DNA of 64,000 bases from Linnemannia elongata (taxonomy: Eukaryota; Mortierellomycota; Mortierellomycetes; Mortierellales; Mortierellaceae): assembly GCA_036320915.1 (NCBI GenBank), contig JAXBDG010000023.1, positions 248,001-312,000 of the forward strand, written 5' to 3'. Below, piece by piece: positions 21,324 to 31,935 of the stretch. The notes beneath the pieces were generated by a model, which was not told where the DNA came from, did not search any database, and saw only the letters and a program-made list of their open reading frames with translations. A program made the position numbers and the translations under genes. Positions within the stretch are counted from its first letter, which is position 1. Each line of letters opens with the position of its first letter.

Positions 21324-22247
21324 ATGTTTCGCACACATCCCCTTGATCTACATGAGATTCGCTCACGAATTGCCTGGAGCCTCGACCAGGGAGACCTCGC
21401 TTCCTGTGCGCGTGTGTGTCAGGATTGGAACGACTCATTTACACCGTCACTCTATAAATCTGTTGTATTGACGAAGCATGGCCTCAGCGTGGAATCTGTC
21501 GAGAGAAACAAGCGCTTTATGCAATGCCTGAAGATTCAGAGCGCTTCCTATGAAAACCTATCATCGACATCTGCGCGAGGCAAAGCCGTTTTTACCGTCA
21601 TGGCCAACTCGACTCTAACCGCATTGCGCTTGGTTGGCAACTCGATTGGAACCAACGGAGCTCAGGCGCTGGCTGAGGCACTCAAGGTCAACTCGACTCT
21701 GACCACATTGGAATTGAGGGAAAACTCTATAGGATCCAACGGAGCTCAAGCGCTATCTGAGGCACTCAAGACCAACTCGACTCTAGCCATTTTGGAATTG
21801 CGGGGGAACGCAATCGGATCCAGCGGAGCTCGGGAGTTATCCGAGGCTCTCAAGACCAACTCGACTCTGACAAGATTGGACCTAGGATGCAACTGGGCCG
21901 GAGACATTGGAGTTCTGGCGTTTTCCGAGGCACTGGAGATCAACTCAACTCTGACCAGTTTGAATTTGGATGGCAACTCGCTCAGAGACATCGGAGCTGA
22001 GGCATTGGGTATAGCACTCATGACTAACTCGGCTCTAGTTACTTTGGAGTTGGGGCAAAACTCAATCAGAACCGAAGGAGCTCAAAAACTGTCTGAGGCG
22101 CTCAAGACCAACTCAACTCTGACCAAATTGGACTTGCGGCACAACCCGATCGGAGACGACGGAGATCAGGCGCTGTTTGAAGCACTCAAAATCAACTCGA
22201 CCGTGTTCATTATAGGCTTTAGGTTGAATGCAATAGGCATCAAGTGA
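21324..22247 (+). CDS. F-box-like plus ribonuclease-inhibitor-type LRR protein, 307 aa
   Basis: Single exon from the ATG at 21324. Residues 5-50 (LHEIRSRIAWSLDQGDLAS, then CARVCQDWNDSFTPSLY) look like a short F-box, a Skp1-binding helix set. From about residue 90 there are about seven 28-residue repeats of the pattern NSTLT.L.L..N.IG..GA.ALSEALK.T, the RNI-type LRR seen in NLRC3-like and fungal LRR proteins. These form a horseshoe protein-binding surface, so a substrate-adaptor role in SCF ubiquitin ligases is possible. The last unit is imperfect and ends abruptly (RLNAIGIK), so the array may be truncated relative to its relatives. Flanking DNA is repeat-rich. Confidence 0.8.
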   Translation: MFRTHPLDLHEIRSRIAWSLDQGDLASCARVCQDWNDSFTPSLYKSVVLTKHGLSVESVERNKRFMQCLKIQSASYENLSSTSARGKAVFTVMANSTLTALRLVGNSIGTNGAQALAEALKVNSTLTTLELRENSIGSNGAQALSEALKTNSTLAILELRGNAIGSSGARELSEALKTNSTLTRLDLGCNWAGDIGVLAFSEALEINSTLTSLNLDGNSLRDIGAEALGIALMTNSALVTLELGQNSIRTEGAQKLSEALKTNSTLTKLDLRHNPIGDDGDQALFEALKINSTVFIIGFRLNAIGIK

Positions 22248-23040
22248 TCGTCTGGACTTGTGCAGTTCAGGGAAGCTTAATAAAATGATGCTTAGCAGAC
22301 TAGCAAGCAATTCATCTATCCTCGGCTCTCTCCCCTTCACATCAGTTCACTCACACCAATCTTTCCGTGCATACAACCTATACACGCACATTCATCGGCA
22401 TTATCCCGTTTCTTTGGCAGTGATATTCTATTTCCTATACCTTGTTCTCTTGTCTTCTTCATTTGGTTGTCTTTTCTTGTTCACTTTGTTCTCTTTTCCT
22501 TCTTCTCATCTTCTTTCAGGCTTTTGTTCTCATTGTTCTCTTTTCTCCTTCTCCATTTCTTGTTCCCGCTTCCCAAAATTTCCTTCAAACTATATAAAAA
22601 AAAGTTATCGTCCCGAATAAACCATCTTGCTTAACAATGAATAACCACTATAATCAAGAACATCCTATCCGCCTTCGTGACTAAAATGCATTCGATCCAC
22701 TTATTCACATCACCGACTAGATGTATCTTGCAAAGAAGGATCAGAGCAAGAGTACAAGCCATTTTCAGATGCCTGTTCGATCTCATTTGCGCCATATCCA
22801 CTCTTCATTCTCATTCAAGTTTTTCAATCATCAAAGAACAAGAAAAAAAAATGATATGAAGAAACGTTGGGTAAAAGAAAATAAAGGAGGCGGGGGGGGG
22901 GGGGGGGGTTATTAATTGGCTCTCTGTCTGTCTGGCGGCTCTCACCTCAAGAACCTACAGTCCAGGACACACCGCGAGGAGGTCGCGAGCCAGGTGCTCC
23001 AAAGGTTGGTAGTTTGATAGTTTGAAAAAAAGATCAAAAA
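22248..23040. other. 3' flank and low-complexity DNA
   Basis: A pyrimidine-rich region (22400-22600, TTCTC/CTTTTC) is followed by a poly(A) stretch and a run of 16 or more G residues at about 22893-22908. No gene. Confidence 0.4.
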
Positions 23041-23500
23041 AGCAAGTCATTGGTAGCCCGATGCCACCATAGCTAAAGAAAAGCCGACAGTAGAAAACCG
23101 CCTCAGACTGGACACCAGTGTCATCATGGGCAAGTGTTTTTGCCCTCGGTTGCCCGAAGTCAAAGAAATGCCGATTGGAAATTGCGCTAGACTTGGGAGC
23201 AAGTGTCATCATTCGTAAGTTTGAAGTTTGTACCCTCAGTTGCTTCAATACCACTCCAACAAAGAAAAGCCGATTGAAAAGTGCGTCAGACTTGAAGTAA
23301 GTGTCATCATCCGCAAGTTTGTGCCCTCAGTTGCCTCAATGTCACTCCAACAAAAAAAAGCCGATTGAAAAGTGCGTCAGACATGGAGATGTGTCATCAT
23401 TCGCAAGTTTGTGCCCTCAGTTATCCTAATGCCACTCCAGCAAAGAAAAGCTGATAGTGGAAAGTGCCTCAGACTTCAGTATGAGTGTCATCATAGGCAT
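23041..23500. repeat. Tandem repeat, about five units of roughly 90 bp
   Basis: GTGTCATCAT occurs near 23120, 23203, 23301, 23391 and 23485, spaced 83-98 bp. It is each time preceded by CGTCAGACTT-like and followed by GCAAGTTTGTGCCCTCAGTT-like sequence. AAGAAAAGCCGATTGAAAAG separates the units. The units have diverged, and no coding frame is shared. Confidence 0.75.
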
Positions 23501-23504
23501 AAGC

Positions 23505-23716
23505 CCGCGTCCCCATAAGTGTGCCATTGTTATGAGTGGACACACAATTATCCCTCGAGCCTATGATCCCGCGTCCCCTTAATGAGCCCTTGAACCCCAC
23601 TACCCGCGACCCCACTATGCCTGCGATCCCATAATTAGCCCCCATAATCCCATATTTTTAACCATCAGATTCCCATACTAGCCCGCGACCCCATCCTAAA
23701 AAAAAAAAAAAAAAAT
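23505..23716. repeat. Degenerate short C-rich repeats ending in poly(A)
   Basis: Variants of GCCCGCGACCCCAT / GCCTGCGATCCCATAA recur at least eight times with 20-30 bp spacing. They end in about 19 A residues at 23697-23715. Confidence 0.6.
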
Positions 23717-23816
23717 CAGATTAGCACCCCCATAACGCCTTCCTCCAACAGCTTATTCCAAAGCTAGGAGGGCCAGACGCCCCCCAAGGCGACCACCATG
23801 CCGGCGCACCCACTCC

Positions 23817-23850
23817 CTTGACATGGCTACAGGCCTATAACCATGTCAAG
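23817..23850. other. Perfect 10-bp stem hairpin
   Basis: CTTGACATGG and CCATGTCAAG flank a 14-base loop that itself contains AGGCCT. It lies in G/C-rich DNA (23760-23940) that differs in composition from its neighbours and may be the end of an unidentified retroelement. Confidence 0.5.
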
Positions 23851-24344
23851 CCGGGCTTGCGGACACTTAGGTATAAGGGGGAGGGGAGTCTTGACTCCTC
23901 TTGACCCCGTCTTGGCACCTACTTGTCACTACAGTGGAATGAAGACAAGGAAATTTTATGGTTAGCTAAAAGGCATGCGCCACCAAAATTGTGTGCAGAT
24001 GTTCCTGAATTTTTTTTTATTGATGGTTAATCACTGATCACCATGAAATGATGTAATCAATGGCGATCAATTCAACGCTAAAGAGGCGGGAGAGTGTGGG
24101 GAAGCAGCGGGTGAGGGAAAGGAGAGAGAAGGAACTGATAGGGAACGAAGCAGCAACAACGCGGACACGCACTCCCCACAGGAAAAAAACAAGACAGGGG
24201 GCGACGACAGAAAAAAAAGAGAGGGGAAGAGTGGAACATGGACACGCACGTGCACCCTCTTTTCTTTTCGTATTGCTTCAAGGGAAGGCAGAAGGAGAGG
24301 GAGTGGAAGGGAACGGAAGAGGACGGAAGGGAAGTGTTATCGTA

Positions 24345-24387
24345 CAGGTGTCCCATAGTCAGGGAGCAGGGTCCAAAGCGGTAGAGC
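24345..24387. repeat. Direct repeat, copy 1 (pair with 25075-25116)
   Basis: The block CAGGTGTCCCATAGTCAGGG followed by AGCAGGGTCCAAAGCGGTAG recurs at 25075-25116 with three changes. Both are preceded by similar AGGAAGGAAGGG-type purine DNA and by CACGCGCACCCTC-like sequence, so a larger diverged unit of roughly 350-500 bp is duplicated about 730 bp apart. Confidence 0.65.
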
Positions 24388-25074
24388 CGGGTGTGAGGAG
24401 GAGGATCTCGACTCGACTCACGCCCTTTCATCTCGGTAGATCCAAGTCTCAGGGTGAGGAGGGGGTCAGTCCCTCGCAGCACCCTCACTCATCACATCGC
24501 TTTTATAATACGGATGACAATAATTAAAATTCACGGATGATCAGTACAGAGTACACGCGACTCAATTTGTCTGTATGTGTTTTGATCAATTTTGATCAGA
24601 GTGAGAATAATGTAACCATGATGGGACATCACTAAAAAGAAGGAGACGGGTGAGCGTGGGAACCGTATAGTTGTGTAAAGGAAGGAACAAAGCAACCCGG
24701 ACTCAAAACACACCCACAGAAACACGGTGAGGGAATAAACAAGGAACGAGAAATACAAAAGCAAACACACACCATCGAAAACAAGAGAAAGAACCCAAGG
24801 CCAGGTGAAGGAGGAGCGAAGCAGGGACCCCCAAAAAACGCAACAGCAAACGCGCACTCCAGCAGTAAGCAAGAAGAAGGAACAAAGACAAATAATGCAA
24901 ACACAAACGTTTACTTCAACATGAACCGCAAGGAAAGGAGAGTGGGGCGGGAAAGACAGGGTAGCAAAGGAGATGCAATGTCAAGCGTACACACACACGC
25001 GCACCCTCAGTCGTTTTTCTGCTTACTCGGTAAGGAAGGGGAGGGAGGAAAGAGGAAGGAGTTGGTTATCTTAC

Positions 25075-25116
25075 CAGGTGTCCCATAGCCAGGGAGCAGG
25101 GTCCAACCGGTAGAGT
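25075..25116. repeat. Direct repeat, copy 2 (pair with 24345-24387)
   Basis: Second copy of the block described at 24345. It is followed by GTTGGTGCCAAGAGGAGGGG rather than the GCCGGGTGTGAGGAGGAGG of copy 1. Confidence 0.65.
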
Positions 25117-26439
25117 TGGTGCCAAGAGGAGGGGCCAAGGAGGAGTGAAGAGAAAAAGAAAACAAAAGTTTTGGCGAGAAAGCGACTTTTATACCCGGGC
25201 AAGTGCACGTCCCTGAAGACGAACGTTTTTTTTTTTTTTTTTCATTTTTTTTTTTTCACCTTTATCCTACAACTTCCACTTCACCCTTATCAGCATGCAG
25301 GAAACGGTACGGACAAAGTAAGTACGCCAATTTACTCTACGATCCCCCGGTGTAGGTTCAAGGGAAAGAAAGGAAAACCCCTCCCTAACGACTTTTGTCA
25401 CTCCTGTTGCTGACGGGTCTAACTGAGGCTGAGAGGTTGATACGCGCTTTAGGGGTGGTGGAGCACAAAGAAAGGTGTGGATTACCATTGCAATCAATTA
25501 TTTATGCTCGTAACAACAGATATTTGATCAGTGACGAATGCTTTTTTTCATGTTTGATCATTTTCCCGCGTACTTGCGTACTGGAAAAAGGAAAAAAAAG
25601 AAAAAAAAAAAAAAAATGACGAACCGGCTAAGGTCCCTTCCCTTTTCGTTTTCTATCCTTCCTCATCCTCTCAACCTCCTTTCCTTTCAGGAGCCATAAC
25701 GACCTTATTCACCGCCACTGCCAATGCCTCCAGATACTCAAACAGCAACAAGCAGCAGAATATTACCCTTGCGTGCACTATTGCTGTACTATCTCCCCCC
25801 TTTACTCTCCTCCCTCTTTCTTCCTTCCCCCTTCTTCTATTTCTTCCCTCTCCTTTGTAGTTACAATTTGCTACACCATTTGCTATGACCACAAAAAAAT
25901 AAAGAATGAGCCAGGAAAAGCACGCGCCTCCACGACAACGACATATTGTGGATCATGATGAATGAGCCCCCGAAAATGAGATGTCCGATATGGTGGCGTC
26001 AATTTGAAGGAAAAGCAGTTTTCGCAGATTATGTTGCTAAGAGCATAGGGAATGATGGAGACGAAGAGAAAGGTGAATGCGGTCGATTGGTTTATACAAA
26101 GACGAAGGTGCAGTAATGACCTCACATACAGCGCAACAGTGATAGAAACTGTCGATCAGATACGAATGGATGGCGGTGTGGCTTTTTTTTGTTTAATCAT
26201 TCTGTTATACCTTTACACATTGGCAAAAAGAAAAGACACGAAGGGTTGAGCCAACCTTCTTTCTCTTTCTCTTTCTCTTTCTCATTTTCTTCGTTCCTTC
26301 TCTTCCGATCCCTCTTCACTCGCCTTCTTTCCAACAGCCATATTCCACGGAACACACAACAACAATAGCACGCACCAACTCTTTGTTCCACCTCGTTCTG
26401 TTCCCACACCACAGACCATCTACCTACTCTTAACCCGCT
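25117..26439. other. Low-complexity intergenic DNA
   Basis: Poly(T) at 25226-25257, poly(A) at 25589-25615 and a (TTTCTC)n tract at 26262-26285. Several ORFs cross the stretch but none has protein character. Confidence 0.35.
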
Positions 26440-27134
26440 GCCATAGACCTTAAAGCCCGTCCTTCGTCGGGAAATTCAGACGTCAGCCCTGTCTCGTCCT
26501 CCAACGCCCACTACTCCACCACCGTCCCTACCAACGCTTGTACCAAGTTGACCACATGTATCAAGACCCACATTTTTCACATCCGTAGCAAGCCTCGCTT
26601 AAGCTACAACAGTGTACTGTATAAACTAAACAGAGCGAGTGGCGTTGAATATAGCGGTGCTCCTACCTTTCGGATGTAAATTTCTATTGTTTACCGATGT
26701 TGTTTTTTTCTCTTCCTCGTTTTGCAGGGCAACGGCTACTTTGACGTTCGAGTTCAACCCAAGGGCACCTTCCCCTGTACTTCCTTCTGGTTCAAAAACT
26801 GGGTCACGCTTGAAGTCCAGGAGGTGGATTCGAACCCGCACAAGTCCTTGACTAATAAGTACAAATACCACATCTGTTTTGGTTTTGTATGTTCACTAGA
26901 AGTGCTTTCTCTGTTTTGATCTCTGCGGACAAATACATGAAAGGGTCTAATGTTCTTTTTAACTCATTTCTCCTTGCACATATTCATATAGTCAGCGCCT
27001 CCCTTGATCCAGCTGGACCAGTGCGTGATTGCGGGGAGATCACTCTCCGATTCGAGATCGATTCAACGACCGCCCCAGGCGATTCGGACTACTCGAGCAA
27101 CGATGAAACTGTCGGTCGCTCCAAGCTGGAATAA
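26440..27134 (+). pseudogene. Fragmented gene of unknown family
   Basis: Three protein-like blocks lie in order. 26450-26690 reads ...KTHIFHIRSKPRLSYNSVLY, then KLNRASGVEYSGAPTFRM. 26728-26850, after a good TTTGCAG acceptor, reads GNGYFDVRVQPKGTFPCTSF, then WFKNWVTLEVQEVDSNPHKS. 26992-27134 reads SASLDPAGPVRDCGEITLRF and ends in an acidic tail with a stop at 27132. The candidate introns between them (GTAAAT..CAG and GTAC..TATAG) do not keep frame. The gene is therefore either broken or its splice sites were missed. I do not recognise the family. Confidence 0.3.
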
Positions 27135-29389
27135 AAGCCCAATGAGGAGTCGGAACCGGTTTGCGGGATATTCACAACAACTTGCTTTGTTATGCGCAAT
27201 GGTGTTTGTTTGCAGTTATTTTTGGCATCAAGATGATTTATTTTCTCTGCACACTTCAATTCATTCATTCCCTTGCTCTGCTCCTCTCCTTCCTCCTTTT
27301 CTTTCCCTTCTTCCTTCCTTCTTGCCCCTCCCCCTAGCTCACTTTGTAGCTTGGCATTGTAAGGCATGACAAGAAAAATAAATGAGTATATGACTTGTAC
27401 ATTGTGCGCCCGTTCGTGACAATGACTTCACTGAATACGATGCATAAAGGCGCAGGCGAAAAAAGATATCAAGGTTTCTGGTTTGAGAGAGGTTTCATTT
27501 CTCCGTTTTTATCGCACGTCAAGACGGAACTGTATGTGAATGAACGAGGGAAAAAAATAAACGGGAAAGAACGCGCTCGTTTGTCAGTTTACCATCCCCA
27601 GAGAAGACAGCGTGTGTAATACTGCATTCATTGTGACCTGAAAGAAAAAAGCTTGCTCAATTGAAGTCCAAATGATAGGTGATATACTCGTATGGTGTCC
27701 ACATGCACCACTGCGATCACTCGCACCCCCACACATGCCCTTTTCCTATCAGTCACAAAAAAAAATATTTTTTAAACCACCGCCTGACTTTTTTTCTCTC
27801 TTTCCATCCTATCACCATCGACCATCTTCTGACCATGGTCAGACGAAATAACTTCAACACCACAGCAACAATAAAAAATAACCCCAGAAAAGGTCAACGC
27901 TATGGCCAGACAACATTACCCGCGGGTCGACAGAGATGAAAAATAGAGAACGAAGGCGCATTTCACTATTGCAAATCCAAGTGTTGCTCGTGATATCTTG
28001 ACTTTCCGTGTATTAAGATTCATATACACCAATAAGCAAATCAAAAGGGTCAAAGTTCACGGTAGAAGACATACCCTTGATGTTCATTTTTATTTCCTTT
28101 ATGCTGAAACCACTCCATGAGTACATTTTAGATCTCAACCTTGTTTGTTTGAAAGGCTTTTGAGCACTGGTTATGATATAAAAAAGTAGAAGAACGACAA
28201 AAGGAGAATGATGGTAGAGATGACAAATAAATGTCAGCACATTCCAATATAACAATGAAACAAACCGAGAAGTGTACTCAGAAGAGAGCCAAAAAAAAGG
28301 CAGCGATATTCTTGGCTTTCGAATTGAATCTTTGAGTAAGGTGCACATCCATCATTTCATTACATATCGGTCGCAATCGTTGAGACTATCATGAACCTGT
28401 GTAGTTTACACTTGAGCCGGTCGTCGATCAAAATCCCCTCGGTCTTCTCACGGAGCGTCCACGTCTGCTTCGACCAGTTGTTCAACTTCGTTCTGAGCGT
28501 CCAAGTATAACACAATGCTTACAAAGTCTACGTATCGTTAGCACTCACCTCGGTTATCTTGGCCCCTCTCTGGTGCCTCAAACAGCTCATTCGACATCCC
28601 TCATCTGTCTTGGGTCAAGCATCGTTTTTTCTGTACTAAGAAAGGGGTCGAGCATTGAACAGATGACGGCTAATCCTCGCTACTATGAAATGAATTCTCT
28701 TAGAATTTAACTTGTTAAAACATTCTATAAACACGAGAAAGGAGGGGTGGCATATCACTCACAATTGATATGCAAAAAAAAAAACTACGAACTGCTTGCA
28801 CTCGCTTGGATAATTGAATATTAGCTTAACACATGCTCAAAACAGGTATTATCTGTCGGAATAACAGCATTGTTGTTGTTGTTTTATGTACCAAAGTTCC
28901 GCCATACACCACGAAGGTTTTTCCTCTAGAATCCACCTTCTGGGTAAGATAAGAAGACAAAATAGAGAAGGCAATTTAACAAAGGGTATCGTTCAACCTC
29001 TTCCTACTTTGATTCCCTGAAGTAAAATAAAACAGAAGGTGAGTTTATTAAACTCGTTGTCCCTTGGCAAAGTCATCGCGGTCGTTAGAAAATAACAATT
29101 AGTGAAATGGTATAAACAGATGCGACAGACTACCTCAGGTCTCCATATTCCCTAAACAAACACACCCGAAAAGCGGAGGAAAAAAAAAATCAAGCAAAAC
29201 GGGTGAACGTGACATGAAGATAAGAGAGCGTATTCTCCAGAGAGCATGTAGACATAGAGCATATGACGCGCAATGCCTTGGACTCATCTTGCCCCTCTCC
29301 TCTCCACATGTCCAAAAAGTAAACTGAAGAGAGGAAACTAAAAAATGTCACCGTCCTGAAAGAACGTTTGTACGCACAATCCAAGAAGT
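27135..29389. other. Gene-poor intergenic region
   Basis: AT-rich with short pyrimidine tracts. A small ORF from the ATG at 27835 (MVRRNNFNTTATIKNNPRKG..., 34 codons, basic) is the only candidate and is too short to trust. Nothing else supported. Confidence 0.3.
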
Positions 29390-30090
29390 GGAAGGACAAA
29401 GCAGAAATGCCGCAAACGCACTTCTTGATCGTTTCTGAAATTCTTCAGGATCCTTTTGAGGTTACGAAAGACTTGAGAATCATACTAGTCGCCGACTTCG
29501 GTAAATTTCGTGATTTTACTTATGCCATTTGGCTTCCGTCTGTGGACTGGGTCAACTAACCCGTTACTCCACCGTCTTTTAGGTTATGACGTGACCATAT
29601 ACACCGCCAGCATCAAGGGTAGCAACGAGTATAACGTATCCAAGGTTTTCCAAGGAAGGTACCATCTTTCCAAGGATGTTTATCTTGTCAAGCTCCTCGT
29701 TCATTTGAAGTTCTGTCTGACAATTAAGGTACCTTCCACTTCTTGCCATAAGTTGACTTCTCGTCTCATTCTCCTTATCAGGAAACAATGAATAAATTCT
29801 CTTTCCATACAGACCATCATGGAAATGAATGTAGTTGTGTCGGTCAGATTTGGAATTCAATTGAATGGGTGTCAAAGGAGGAGCAAGCGCATTACAATTT
29901 GAAAAATCATACGACGACGACGACCTAATGGATTTTAAGTGACGATGAGAGCGACAGTGAGAGCGAGAGCGAGGATAGCAACGGCGACGACGAGGAAGAC
30001 GTGGATCATGACGCTGAGACTTCTACTAACATAGATATCTTCTCTACAATAATTGTTACTCTACGACACTTCATCGGTTTAATAAATGAT
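29390..30090 (+). pseudogene. Possible decayed gene with acidic C-terminus
   Basis: Short protein-like stretches in changing frames: KDLRIILVADFG near 29470-29505, then GYDVTIYTASIKGSNEYNVS near 29583-29642, and FEKSYDDDDLMDF near 29900-29935. A Ser/Asp/Glu run (SDDESDSESESED) at about 29938-29980 leads to a stop at about 30094. Frame changes without splice sites suggest decay. Family unknown. Confidence 0.2.
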
Positions 30091-30195
30091 AAATAGCGCA
30101 ACATGTAACCGAGGTGTGGGTGTACAAGTCAAAATTCAGGGGGAAGAAGGACGACGAGAAAGGCGGTCGTTGACCCGTTTGTTGCGAAAAAGATC

Positions 30196-31188
30196 TTTTA
30201 ACTTTCCCGGCAGGCACTGTCAGATTAGGTTGACTGGTCCGATTTTTGCTGTTTAGACTGGGGCGATCAGATTAAAGAGTAAAGTGGAAAAGCAAAAACG
30301 CCCGTCAGAATAAGACACTTTTTTTACCAGCTAGTCGTCAAAAGGGTCCGTTTAACTTGACTGGCCTAGGGTGGCCGTCGCCTTCAAAAGACACTGGTGT
30401 TCAAGGCCCTGTAGTGAGAGACAACATCGTGCAAGCAAATTAAAGCAACGTCGCTTGACCCTTTGTGCTGTTATCAGGCACACCAAGCAGTCAGGCTCGT
30501 ACATTCATAGACTGGACAGCGATGCGCCAATAAAGAATAGGCAAAGAAGCAGGGCCATGGCTGTCATTACCCCCACTCACTCCTTCCCTCTTTTACCCTT
30601 GTTGTCTTGTTCTTTCTATTTTTCTGCCTTTTCTCCCTCCTACCATTCACACCATTCCCGCCATTAACCCCGCAAAAGGAACAGAGACGAGAGAAGGAGG
30701 ATTAAAGCGAAAGGGATAGAGACTGACAGAAAAAAAGAGAAGGCAGAGGAAAAAATCGGTGCCTGTTTCTCTATGTGTGCTCTTGGACAACGTCTATTGC
30801 TGACTGCCGGCTTAGGTCCTATGTCCTCTTGCGTGTGTCTGCCTGTCTTCATTTCCTCTTCCTTCCTCACCCTGTTTCTTCTCCTCTATTTCCTTGTTTT
30901 GTCTCAGAATAGGCAAAAAGATAAGGAAGGAAAGAAAGAGGTGCCAAAACCAAGCACCCCCCCCCCCCTCTTCCATCTCCATCTCCCTTTTTCTCTTTGC
31001 CTTTTGACAGCTGGTAGGTAAGAAAAAAATAGTTTATTTTGACAGGCGTCTTTGCTTTCCACGTTACTCTTTAATCTGACCGCCCCAGTCAAAACAACAA
31101 AAATCGAAAAAATGAGTGACACCAAAGTTTCATATTTCCCCCAGGCAAGCCTATCTGACAGTGCCTGTCTGACGCGGAAAGTCACATT
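30196..31188. mobile_element. Non-autonomous DNA transposon with about 130-bp inverted ends
   Basis: Left end 30196-30325 and the reverse complement of 31022-31188 share TTTCC, GGCAGGCACTGTCAGAT, CGATTTTTG.TGTTT, GACTGGGGCG.TCAGATTAAA, GAGTAA.GTGGAAA and CG.CTGTCA.AATAA in the same order. The right arm has about 30 extra bases. The middle 700 bp holds no transposase; it contains purine/pyrimidine-rich DNA and a poly(C) run near 30957-30968. The element length and TIR length suggest a MULE- or hAT-like derivative, but I could not fix a target-site duplication. Confidence 0.65.
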
Positions 31189-31198
31189 AACCGAGCTG

Positions 31199-31347
31199 TA
31201 AATTTGAACCCCATAAGTAAATACTTTGGGACGAGAGAAAAGCATCAACAACATCACCTGGAATTCTAATGAGGCAAGGATCGAAATAGTGACATCGAAG
31301 GATCAAAAAATAACGTCGCTAAAACACCTGGCTGCCTCAAGTCAGTT
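31199..31347 (-). repeat. 28S-rRNA-containing repeat, copy B
   Basis: Plus strand 31261-31347 reads GAATTCTAATGAGGCAAGGA, then GTGACATCGAAGGATCAAAA, then AACGTCGCT and CTGGCTGCCTCAAGTCAG: the reverse complement of the 28S segment with a small deletion. The left flank carries the family block TTTGAACCCCATAAGTAAAT, also seen in copies A and C. It abuts the right end of the 1-kb TIR element. Confidence 0.7.
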
Positions 31348-31935
31348 TTTAATCTCTTCCTCTCTGAGCTCGCTTATCCCTTCGTCGCTTGTTTTTCATC
31401 TTGTTTGTATTTTCGTTATCGCTTGCTTTCACCTCTTCATCATTCAACGCGAAGAATAAAGTGAGCAGTGCAGAATGGACTGAAGGAGGAAACGTGTGCG
31501 GTGAAGAATTCAGATTTTCGATATCTTTTGCGACCCCTCCTCAACCAACAGCTATACACGTCTAAGCCGCATGAGTTTCCAAAGCATGACATGCTTTCGT
31601 TTATTGGATTCATTTTCTATAAAACTATGTACAATCATACGACTCCTGGCGCTAGGACAAGAGCCGGCCCAAGCCGCAACGGGAAGCACTGAGAGAGAGA
31701 GAGAGATGCTATTTACAAGTCAGTGCTTTCTAGCGGCAGGGATTCAAGGAGGGAAGCTCACAAAGTGTTTGTTTTGACATTTTGATTTTTTTTTCGTTGA
31801 TTTTCATTGATTTTTTGGATTTTTTTGTGGTGTTTTTTTTAGGTTAAAACATAGCAAAAATTGTCATAACTTAACTGTCATAAAAACCGGAGCCGATAAT
31901 GATTGAAGGTCCGTTACATCATTTTTCATGCGCAA
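31348..31935. other. Intergenic region 3' of the Cys-rich gene
   Basis: A short (GA)n tract at 31690-31704 and a T-rich GATTTTTT stretch at 31780-31840. No gene. Confidence 0.35.

Noticed and set aside
24060..24527. ORF of 155 codons, Arg/Lys/Glu-rich
   Set aside because: Encoded by purine-rich repeat DNA that is duplicated near 24800-25100 without keeping the frame.
26800..26860. Perfect box B (GGTTCGAATCC) on the minus strand near 26830, suggesting a tRNA gene
   Set aside because: No box A at proper distance and no pairing T-arm or acceptor stem; it lies in a protein-like block.
30420..30470. Possible further 28S-repeat copy (AAAGCAACGTCGCTTGACC)
   Set aside because: Only about 17 bases match; too short to separate from chance.
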